64,000 nt of DNA from Treponema saccharophilum DSM 2985 (GTDB lineage Bacteria > Spirochaetota > Spirochaetia > Treponematales > Treponemataceae): NCBI RefSeq assembly GCF_000255555.1, contig NZ_AGRW01000041.1:1-64000 (forward strand). The letters run 5' to 3'. Shown here in pieces: positions 13,830 through 20,796 of this stretch. The translations under genes were made by a program, and so were the position numbers. Within the stretch, counting starts at the first letter, position 1, and each line of letters opens with the position of its first letter. Below the pieces are notes generated by a model. The model saw only the letters and a program-made list of their open reading frames with translations. It was not told the DNA's origin and ran no database searches.

Positions 13830-14294
13830 TTACAAGACATCGGATTGTGTGCCGATTATTGAAATATTTTCATCAACGAGCTGTATTCCTATTCCTGTTT
13901 CTAAATCCCATTTTGTTTTGAGCAAAATATTGATTATTCGGTTTTCTTTTTGTTTTGGAATCATTATGGTTTGCGGTTTTACGAAGCCTTTGAGTTGTTC
14001 GGGCGAGTTTATTTTTGGTGCATACAAGTCTGCATTTTCTTCAAACATTTCGCGATAATCTTCAAAAACTGTTTGGTAATATTCGAATATTTTTCTTTCA
14101 ATTTCTTTTTGTAAAGCATTTTTCTTTTGGATAAATTCAGAATATGCTTGTTTTTGGAGCTGTGAAGGTGCTTGTGTTTCTTCGTCTTGTATCAACAGGT
14201 CGATTTCAAAGTCTTTTCCATACAAGTTGTAGCAATCTTTTTTGTGCCACATCGTTTTGTATTGAAGTTCGCCAAATACTTCATCTGTAATCAT
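13830..14294 (-). CDS. DUF6985-like protein (immunity-like)
   Basis: A 154-residue protein. The end (LLKTKWDLETGIGIQLVDEN then ISIIGTQSD) matches the C-terminal pattern of the DUF6985 member at 13060 (ACKWDDEHGLGFM). The central region (YYQTVFEDYREMFEENAD) aligns in character with the helical region there. It is therefore probably a divergent paralogue with a different specificity, as is usual for immunity proteins. The start has an AAAGGAGAA site. Flanked by two broken small genes. Confidence 0.65.
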   Translation of the reverse strand: MITDEVFGELQYKTMWHKKDCYNLYGKDFEIDLLIQDEETQAPSQLQKQAYSEFIQKKNALQKEIERKIFEYYQTVFEDYREMFEENADLYAPKINSPEQLKGFVKPQTIMIPKQKENRIINILLKTKWDLETGIGIQLVDENISIIGTQSDVL

Positions 14295-14313
14295 TTAGGT
14301 TCTCCTTTAGATT

Positions 14314-14548
14314 TTACACCAAGTTTTGTTTAAGCTGATTTATGTGCGCGTCGATTGTGTCTTTTATTTCTTCAAGATATGCGGGAACAGCGGTGAGTTT
14401 TTCAAGTTCCACGGCATAAGGCATAATTGAATTTTTCTGTTACTGTCTGCTGAAAAGATTTTAATTCTTCTGCTGAACAACCATTGTTCAAAAATCTGTT
14501 TCTTTTTTCGCGTCTTATTTTGATTTCTTCAAGTTTATCTTTCCACAT
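14314..14548 (-). pseudogene. Frameshifted SMI1/KNR4-like remnant
   Basis: The first frame reads MWKDKLEEIKIRREKRNRFL NNGCSAEELKSFQQTVTEKF and then stops soon after NYAL. The second frame continues with PYAVELEKLTAVPAYLEEIK and stops after QNLV. The start with Trp-2, NNGCSxEELKxF and a following leucine-rich stretch resembles the N-terminus of SMI1/KNR4-type immunity proteins, which are normally 130-200 residues. One frameshift and an early stop make it a remnant. Confidence 0.45.
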
Positions 14549-14608
14549 TTTTTCTCCTAGATTTTATAGCCTGCAATTATCAGATTGAGTAATCAATTCT
14601 CAAAAATC

Positions 14609-15088
14609 CTAAAAATAATCTTCATTGCCGTCGAGCCAAAATTCAAACCAAGTCAAGAAATCCATTGCAGGAGCACAAGGCTGAATTCCAACATCTGTGA
14701 AAAACCACATTTTTCCTTTTTCTTTACCGCTGACAATGATATTCCAAGTTTGTGAATCACCGATGTCAATCAGCTCAATGTTACCATCTTCTATATATTT
14801 TAACTTTTCTGTGTTCTCGTCATCTTCCCAAATCCAAGGCTCTGTAAATGGAAAATCTCTGTTCAGTTGACCTGTTTTGAATTTCCACTCTTCTAATTTT
14901 CGGAGATTGAAACCGTCTATCATTTTACAGCCATTACTGATTGTAGTGTAAAATGATACAAGTTCATTAGGCAATTTGATATTATTTTTTTTCTCAAATG
15001 ATTTTATCTCTTCTAATGAAACAAGTTCATTTCTTTCAATGTTCTTGCTTTTCATTTTTTCAATAACAGAATTCAATCTTGTTTCCAT
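14609..15088 (-). CDS. SMI1/KNR4 family immunity protein
   Basis: Started at METRLNSVIEKMKSKNI, giving 159 residues; earlier ATGs exist but lie inside the upstream Imm1 gene. The family signature is LEEIKSFEKKNNIKLPNELV followed by SFYTTISNG, and the C-terminal MDFLTWFEFWLDG is typical too. SMI1/KNR4 (SUKH) proteins are immunity proteins that neutralise diverse nuclease-type toxins. The gene overlaps or abuts the Imm1 gene upstream, so the two are co-expressed. The ribosome site is weak, so the start is uncertain. Confidence 0.8.
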   Translation of the reverse strand: METRLNSVIEKMKSKNIERNELVSLEEIKSFEKKNNIKLPNELVSFYTTISNGCKMIDGFNLRKLEEWKFKTGQLNRDFPFTEPWIWEDDENTEKLKYIEDGNIELIDIGDSQTWNIIVSGKEKGKMWFFTDVGIQPCAPAMDFLTWFEFWLDGNEDYF

Positions 15089-15116
15089 AAAACTGCCCGT
15101 CTGTTGTGATTTTTCT

Positions 15117-15515
15117 TCATTCCCATAAATAATCATCGCATTTTTTTCCATTTTCATAGTAGTACCTTGCGACAACTTTTGCTATTTGCGTATTAACACA
15201 TAGTCTTCCTTCAAAATCAGCTTCTTGACCACCTGTAACAAGTTTATAGATATTTACATCATCATTTGGATTTATCAGAGTAAAAATTGTTTCATTATCA
15301 TTCTCAGATATAAAAATATTGAAAAGCCCTTCATTTCCGCCACCCAAACAAAAATAATTGTCTTCATCACCATTATCCATCGTGATTTGAGTGATATTCT
15401 TCCCATCCATTTTGTCAATAAGATTTTCTACATCTTTCCAACAAGGCGAATTTATTTGTTTTTCAAAATTATCCGCTTCTCGTAAATCGTCAAAAAAAAC
15501 TCTTTTCACATACAT
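15117..15515 (-). CDS. Imm1 family immunity protein
   Basis: A 132-residue protein. Features of the Imm1 family are visible in order: an N-terminal strand pair, YFCLGGGNEGLFNIFIS, then TLINPNDD, LVTGGQEADFEGRLCVN, and a helix ending VARYYYENGKKCDDYLWE. Imm1 proteins protect against deaminase and nuclease toxins of polymorphic-toxin and contact-dependent systems. Neither a toxin nor a secretion gene is nearby. Its 3' end touches the SMI1/KNR4 gene. Confidence 0.8.
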   Translation of the reverse strand: MYVKRVFFDDLREADNFEKQINSPCWKDVENLIDKMDGKNITQITMDNGDEDNYFCLGGGNEGLFNIFISENDNETIFTLINPNDDVNIYKLVTGGQEADFEGRLCVNTQIAKVVARYYYENGKKCDDYLWE

Positions 15516-15557
15516 TAGTTTTATCCCTCGTTTACCGTTACTTTTTGATTTCTGCTT

Positions 15558-16217
15558 TTAATCACAAAAATCCATTTCGAAAAAAACTATTTCATCATCA
15601 GAAATGGCAACGATTATTACAGGAAAGTTTTCTCCGAATGATTTGAAATAAATCAATTTTTTATTCTGGAGCTTCCCTTTGATTTTATTTGAGACCTCTG
15701 AAACCGCATTGTTGAATTTTAAAATCTCATCAAGCAAAGATAAAAACTTCTTTTCTTCCTCTTTGGTTACCTCTCTGACATTCGGATTCTTTTGAACAAA
15801 GCTGCAACATTCTGCATACCATTTTAAAACATCATCTTTGTCCATTAAATCTTTTCGCTCTTGCTTTGAAATATCCCAGAAACTCTCTTCAATTTCTTCC
15901 CCATAGAAGAATGTTAAGACAGAGGATAAAACAAAAGCTTCAAGAAAGTTGTCTTTCACATAGCCTTGATGAAATTTGAAGCAATCAACATACACCGCGA
16001 CAGGATATGGATACCCAGCATAAAAATGCTCACTTTGAGTTTTTATATACGGGCTTTCAATAAAGTATTTTTTGTATAAATCCCGGTTGTTTATCAGGGA
16101 TTTCATTTTTTCAATATCTGTAGCATCTTCAAGATTTGTTTTTTCAAGCAAATCTTTGTATTCATCAATTCCGTCCTTGATGATTGTCTTGTAAAGTTTT
16201 TCAATAGATTTCTCCAT
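15558..16217 (-). CDS. Hypothetical immunity-like protein, 219 aa
   Basis: The first 35 residues (MEKSIEKLYKTIIKDGIDEY...) repeat the N-terminus of the 117-residue protein at 12702. After that comes a unique 180-residue domain with YAGYPYPVAVYVDCFKFHQG, an FFYGEEIEESFWDISKQERKD segment (split at the Ser) and a beta-rich C-terminus (VIIVAISDDEIVFFEMDF). No family was recognised for that domain. Its position in the immunity-like run and its modular head suggest an immunity gene. There is no signal peptide. Confidence 0.55.
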   Translation of the reverse strand: MEKSIEKLYKTIIKDGIDEYKDLLEKTNLEDATDIEKMKSLINNRDLYKKYFIESPYIKTQSEHFYAGYPYPVAVYVDCFKFHQGYVKDNFLEAFVLSSVLTFFYGEEIEESFWDISKQERKDLMDKDDVLKWYAECCSFVQKNPNVREVTKEEEKKFLSLLDEILKFNNAVSEVSNKIKGKLQNKKLIYFKSFGENFPVIIVAISDDEIVFFEMDFCD

Positions 16218-16290
16218 ATTATCTGATCCTTAATATATTGGAATGAAGATGCAGTCTTGTTAAAAAATACTATCGCAGCAATATCGGTCT

Positions 16291-16851
16291 TCAAAAAAGA
16301 TATATTTGCTCATTCGGGAGCAATCTTGTAATGTCCTCGTTGTTCTGCATTTTGCCCCGCAGCGCCCCGACATAATCCGTTATATCCTCAATGCGCAAAA
16401 TCCATTCATCGATGTATTTTTCCACGCACTTTCCGCGTATTCCCAATTGTATCGACCTGTCGCTTTGAGGATTGCCAAAAATATCGCGCTCTGGGTCCCA
16501 TTGCACTCTTATTTCCGATTCCTTCACCTGCGTTTTCCAATCTTCCTCCGAGGCAAATACATTCGGATTGTATTTTGATTCAACCGCATTTTTGCAAAGA
16601 TAATCAAACGCGCTCCGTTTTATATCAATGCCCAAAATCCGCTCCTGATTTTCTTTCGTTCCCCAGCCGCTTCTGTACATCATCCACAAAAAAGATGGCT
16701 TTATCCAAGTCATTCTTTTTGTATTGAAACAGCTGCCGAACGTTCCTAGCCTCAACGCCTCGTCAGCGATTTTGTCGTTGTACGCCTGATACACACGAAT
16801 GCTTTCTTCATTAAATACGGCTCTTATTCTATTAACATTGCCTGCTTCCAT
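16291..16851 (-). CDS. DUF4291 family protein
   Basis: A 186-residue protein started at MEAGNVNRIRAVF, with AAAGGAG at good spacing; the longer frame runs into the repeat array and is rejected. The DUF4291 signature is very clear: IRVYQAYNDKIADEALRLG, RMTWIKPSFLWMMYRSGWG, then QERILGIDIKR and WDPERDIFG. The role of the family is unknown. It is the first gene of the minus-strand run, and its promoter would have to lie in or beyond the eight-copy hairpin array that begins 13 bases upstream. Confidence 0.9.
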   Translation of the reverse strand: MEAGNVNRIRAVFNEESIRVYQAYNDKIADEALRLGTFGSCFNTKRMTWIKPSFLWMMYRSGWGTKENQERILGIDIKRSAFDYLCKNAVESKYNPNVFASEEDWKTQVKESEIRVQWDPERDIFGNPQSDRSIQLGIRGKCVEKYIDEWILRIEDITDYVGALRGKMQNNEDITRLLPNEQIYLF

Positions 16852-16863
16852 ATATGATTCTCC

Positions 16864-17190
16864 TTTCGCGCAAGCCTCAAATTTATATTTAAAGGTCAAA
16901 ACCATTTCGCGCAAGCATCAAATTTATATTCGAAGCTCAAAAACATTTCGCGCAAGCTTCAAATTTGTATTTGAAGCTCAAAACCGTTTCGCGCAAGCTT
17001 CAAATTTGTATTTGAAGCTCAAAACCGTTTCGCGCAAGCCTCAAATTTGTATTTGAAGTTCAAAACCGTTTCGCGCAAGCATCAAATTTATATTTGAAGC
17101 TCAAAACCATTTCGCGCAAGCATCAAATTTATATTCGAAGCTCAAAAACATTTCGCGCAAGCATCAAATTTGTATTTGAAGCTCAAACTC
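16864..17190. repeat. Eight tandem 41-bp hairpin repeats
   Basis: Eight head-to-tail copies of a 41-bp unit, each starting TTCGCGCAAGC and carrying a dyad such as GCTTCAAAT-TTGT-ATTTGAAGC. The spacer part (TCAAAACC) is conserved and there is no variable spacer between units. Differences between copies fall mainly in the hairpin arms and loop (TTTATA or TTTGTA). It lies directly upstream of the DUF4291 gene and follows the broken fragment at 17164. Confidence 0.9.
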
Positions 17191-17313
17191 CTTTTCCTCA
17201 AAAAAGCACCAGCAATTATACAAATCTGTATCTTCATATTCTGCTTTTTCCTGATAGTTTGCTTCTGAGATTAATTTTTTGCTCTGTCCGGATTTTCTGT
17301 GGGCACATGATTT
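17164..17313 (-). pseudogene. C-terminal fragment of an unknown gene
   Basis: An open frame without a start codon, reading KKLISEANYQEKAEYEDTDL then YNCWCFFEEKEFELQIQI and a stop. The last residues run into the first unit of the hairpin array. The acidic, aromatic end resembles small immunity-type proteins, but no family can be named. The sequence from 17314 to 17373 carries only degenerate palindromic repeats. Confidence 0.3.
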
Positions 17314-17373
17314 TTAGCGTTATGCTGAACGGATTCCGAAGAAATCTTGATTCGGAATTCTTTTAAAGGATTG

Positions 17374-17404
17374 TCACACGGATTCGAGATTCCCAACGGA
17401 ATCT
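17374..17404. repeat. Palindromic element, single copy
   Basis: The conserved arm TCACACGGATTCG is followed by the hairpin AGATTCC-CAAC-GGAATCT. Same architecture as the copies at 2580, 3790 and 4211 but with yet another stem. It closes the AT-rich block just before the change to GC-rich sequence. Confidence 0.6.
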
Positions 17405-17620
17405 CTTTTCAATGAAAACGCGGGATGATGAATCGATTGCGAAAGCTGTTCGGCATGACAAAATCGAAATCAACCGGTTTTCCGGACAGAGCGTAATTTT
17501 TTATCTCTTCTTTCACTATTCTCATGGCAACGAATGATTTCATCAACGGCTTATACCCAAAGCAAAAAAAGACGCGGAACCCAACCAGATTCCGCGCCAT
17601 CTCGCTCCAAAACGCAAAGG

Positions 17621-17834
17621 TAAACGCGCGTCAATCAATGCGTGTCGAACCTCTCCCGCCAAGGCGCACACCTGCCATGCAGGTGTTGCGTCCGCACGCT
17701 CCATTCCGCAACGATAAACGCTAGTAAAACAATGCGTGTCGAACCTCTCCCGCAAAGGCGCACACCTGCCATGCAGCAGGTGTTGCGTCCGCACGCTCCA
17801 TTCCGCAACGATAAACGCGCGTCAATCAATGCGT
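17621..17834. repeat. Tandem 94-97 bp repeat with internal palindrome
   Basis: Two full copies and the start of a third, each beginning TAAACGCGCGTCAATCAATG or a close variant, with period 94 then 97. The length difference is a CAG insertion that lengthens the central palindrome from CACCTG-CCATG-CAGGTG to CACCTGC-CATGCA-GCAGGTG type. It lies just downstream of the GH94 gene on the minus strand. No T-run follows, so it is not an obvious terminator. Confidence 0.75.
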
Positions 17835-17838
17835 GCGG

Positions 17839-20250
17839 CTACATAATAAGCCTGATTTCCGTTGTCGCGGTGAGCTTCGATTCGGGGACGTAGTTGTCAG
17901 AAAGCTTCTCGCCGTTGACGTAGAATTCAGTGAAGCCGCTTTCCTTGCCGTTCGGGTTCTCGACGGAAATCTTGAGCTTCTTTCCGCGGAACGTCTTCTC
18001 CATAGAGAACTCCTTCCAGTCCGACGGCACGGACGGGGCAATCCTCAGGCCGCCGAAATCAGGGCGCATTCCGAGGATGCCCTCGACGCAGCCGACCATG
18101 ACGGTCGATGCCGTTCCCGTAAGCCAATGGACGTGTGAGCGCCCGAAATGGGGGCTCGCTTTTCCTTCCGTGAACTGACCGTAGCAGTACGGCTCGAGGA
18201 CGCGGACTTCCGCCTTGTCGTTCTGGGCTGACGGCGCGTTCTCGAGGAAATACGTGAACGCCGCGTTCCCGTGACCGCTCAAAGCCTCGGCGAGGATAAT
18301 CCATCCCTGCGACTGGGAGAATATTCCGGAATTCTCCTTGACGCCGGCGTTGTAGATTACCGCGAGCGCCCCCTCGAACGCGTGCGCGTGGTACGGCGGA
18401 TCCATGAGGACGGCGCCGTATTCCGTGTTGAGCTGCTTCCGGACCGAACCGAGCGCCTTCTCCGCCTGCTCCTTCGACGCGAAGCCGGAGATGACAGACC
18501 AGCTCTGCGGGTTGAGCCACATGTTCGCCTCGGGATCGTCCCGCTTTCCGATTGTCTCGCCCGCCTCCGTGAAACCGCGGATGAAGCGGTCCTCGTTCCA
18601 GCACAAATCGTTGAGCAGCTTCCCGAATTCGGCCTGCTTCCTGTCGATGAACGCGATGTACTCGCTGTCCTTCTTGTACTCGGCGAAGTGCTTGATGACT
18701 GTCATCGCGTAGTAATACTGGAACGCGACGAAAGACGACTCACCGTTCTTTCCGAGGCGGAGGCAGTCGTTCCAGTCGGCGTAGAGGCCGGCGGGAAGTC
18801 CGTGCGGACCGAGCCGCTCCATCGAGAAGTTTATCGCCCGCTTAAGATGCTCGTAGACCGTTCCCGAATCCTTGTTCGCGAACGGGATGACCTCGTCGAT
18901 GAATGCGAGGTTTCCGGTCTCGGAGACGTACTTGAACACCGTCGGGAACAGCCAGAGCGCGTCGTCGGCGCGGTATGCGGGGTGCCCCGTCTCCTTGACG
19001 TAGCTCGCATCGTCGGGGGTGTCCTCATGCCCGGCGTTGTGAGTGAATTTGACGAGCGGAAGCCCGCCGCCGTTGTCGACCTGCGCAGAGAGCATGAAGC
19101 GGATTTTCTCCACCGCCATCTCGGGGGCAAGATGGATGACGCCCTGGATGTCCTGCACGGTGTCGCGGTAGCCGTATCCGTTCCTCAGACCGCAGTAGAT
19201 GAAAGAAGCCGCGCGGCTCCAGATGAACGTCATGAAGCAGTTGTACGCGTTCCACGTGTTTATCATTGTGTTGAATTCGGCGCTCGGCGTCTTGACCTGG
19301 AAGTTCTCGAATTTTCCGTGCCACCATTCCTTCAGCTCTGAAAGCTCCGCCTCGCACGTCTTCCTGACGTCATCGTACCCCGCGATGATTTTCTCCGCCT
19401 CATCGCTGTATTTCATGCCGACGATGAACGCGATCGACTTCTCCTCGCCGGGCTGGAGCTCGATTACCGTCGAGACCGCGCCGCACGAATTCTCGTTGTA
19501 CGAAAGCCCGTTGCCCAAATCCCCGCGCTCGACGCCCGCCGGATTGGCGTATGTATGGTAGCGCCCGAGGAACTCCTCTTTGTCGCCGCAATACGAGGAG
19601 ACGGGATTCCCCGCAAGGCCGAGGAAGCGCTCAGTGACGATTTTGTTGTCGACGGGCTTGTCCTTCTCGATGTCGGCGAGGTTTCCGTGAACCTGCTGCA
19701 CGACGCGGTTCTTGTCGAAATACGTGCGCCCGATGAAGAGCGAGTACTGGAGGTTGACCTGGTCCTGCTCGTAGTTCGAGTTGTTCGTGAATTCGGCGTA
19801 CCCCGTGACGGTAAGCTTACGCGCCTTCCCCGAATCGTTCCGCACCGTGAGGTTCCAGACCTCGTACGACTTGTTCAGCGGGACGTAGTAGAGCGCCTCG
19901 CTGTGGATTCCCGCGTAATCGGCGAGCATCCTCGTGTATGCCGTCCCGTGGCGGCACTCGCTCCTGTATTCGTCGAGGCTCTTCCCGACCGGCTGCCATG
20001 AGGCCGACCAGAAATCCTTCGACTCGTTGTCGCGGATGTACATGTAGCGGCCCGGCTGGTCGAAGTTGTTGAAGACATAGCGCAGGAGACGTCCGTTTGC
20101 GCCGGATTTTGCGAAGCTGTAGCCGCCCGCATTGTTCGAAATCAGCGCGCCGTATTCCGGCGAGCCGAGATAGTTTGCCCAAGGTGCCGGAGTGTCGGGA
20201 CGGGTAATAACATACTCGCGCGCTCCGTCGTCAAAAAAACCGTATTTCAT
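17839..20250 (-). CDS. Cellobiose phosphorylase, GH94
   Basis: An 803-residue protein, the usual length of cytosolic cellobiose phosphorylases, which split cellobiose with phosphate into glucose 1-phosphate and glucose, saving ATP. Characteristic stretches are MKYGFFDDGAREYVITRPDT at the start, RYMYIRDNE, and the catalytic region GLPAGLYADWNDCLRLG, where Asp492 would be the general acid. VHWLTGTAS and the phosphate-site region lie near the end. There is no signal peptide. The gene shares its strand with the GH3 glucosidase upstream but is separated by 546 bases with a terminator, so it may have its own promoter. Closely related GH94 activities (cellodextrin or laminaribiose phosphorylase) cannot be fully excluded. 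Confidence 0.9.
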   Translation of the reverse strand: MKYGFFDDGAREYVITRPDTPAPWANYLGSPEYGALISNNAGGYSFAKSGANGRLLRYVFNNFDQPGRYMYIRDNESKDFWSASWQPVGKSLDEYRSECRHGTAYTRMLADYAGIHSEALYYVPLNKSYEVWNLTVRNDSGKARKLTVTGYAEFTNNSNYEQDQVNLQYSLFIGRTYFDKNRVVQQVHGNLADIEKDKPVDNKIVTERFLGLAGNPVSSYCGDKEEFLGRYHTYANPAGVERGDLGNGLSYNENSCGAVSTVIELQPGEEKSIAFIVGMKYSDEAEKIIAGYDDVRKTCEAELSELKEWWHGKFENFQVKTPSAEFNTMINTWNAYNCFMTFIWSRAASFIYCGLRNGYGYRDTVQDIQGVIHLAPEMAVEKIRFMLSAQVDNGGGLPLVKFTHNAGHEDTPDDASYVKETGHPAYRADDALWLFPTVFKYVSETGNLAFIDEVIPFANKDSGTVYEHLKRAINFSMERLGPHGLPAGLYADWNDCLRLGKNGESSFVAFQYYYAMTVIKHFAEYKKDSEYIAFIDRKQAEFGKLLNDLCWNEDRFIRGFTEAGETIGKRDDPEANMWLNPQSWSVISGFASKEQAEKALGSVRKQLNTEYGAVLMDPPYHAHAFEGALAVIYNAGVKENSGIFSQSQGWIILAEALSGHGNAAFTYFLENAPSAQNDKAEVRVLEPYCYGQFTEGKASPHFGRSHVHWLTGTASTVMVGCVEGILGMRPDFGGLRIAPSVPSDWKEFSMEKTFRGKKLKISVENPNGKESGFTEFYVNGEKLSDNYVPESKLTATTEIRLIM

Positions 20251-20733
20251 AGTTCACCCCTTTTCAGCAGCAATCTTTTCCAGATTACGACAATTTTTTT
20301 TGTTGGCAAATTATACTTGCACGAAAAATCAAAAGCCTAATAAAATTTTATGAAAAATAGCAATAAACGCTTCTTATTTTCACTTGCAGAGCTTTTCCCG
20401 TTCAAAAGGCCAAGCACACGGTCGAGGTGGGGACGAAGCTGACGGGAAACAGAAGCGGCAGCGGAAAGGCGATGAAAGCAGGAAGCTGCGGCAACGTTTT
20501 GCCGGCAGCGAATCAACAAAAAGCGTACAGCGTAATGTCCGGCACGGCATCCCGTAGCGGCGGGCACGGATTTCCGTCATGCAGAACGGCTTCCAAAAGA
20601 AAGGGTATCCCGTGCGGAGGCTGGAATTTTTGGCAGGCGGCGAAAAAAAAAGGGCAATCCCCGCCGATTTTTCTGGGTTTCGGGCCGACGGGAGGAGGCG
20701 CCCGTCGGGAATCGGCAGGGATGCCCGTATTCT
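20251..20733. other. Gene-free stretch upstream of GH94
   Basis: No credible gene was found in 480 bases. The part near 20251-20340 is AT-rich and should hold the GH94 promoter and ribosome site (minus strand). The part from 20400 on is GC-rich and contains one hairpin (CCGACGGG paired with CCCGTCGG near 20687-20711) but no start with a ribosome site. Confidence 0.5.
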
Positions 20734-20769
20734 AAAAAAAGCACCGCACGGAAGCGGGGAAGCTTCCGG
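20734..20769 (-). terminator. Terminator after the GH3 gene
   Basis: Minus strand: CGGAAGC, six-base loop, GCTTCCG, then GTGCGGTGC and seven T. It lies about 30 bases past the GH3 stop. The T-run is nine bases from the stem, so it is imperfect. Confidence 0.5.
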
Positions 20770-20796
20770 ACGGGTTCCGCAATTGCGGGGAGCGGC

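Noticed and set aside
16864-17190. CRISPR array
   Set aside because: The 41-bp units follow one another without variable spacers, and no cas gene is in the window.
18271-19341. A 356-residue plus-strand frame opposite the GH94 gene
   Set aside because: It is an antisense shadow of the phosphorylase; composition is abnormal and no motif is present.
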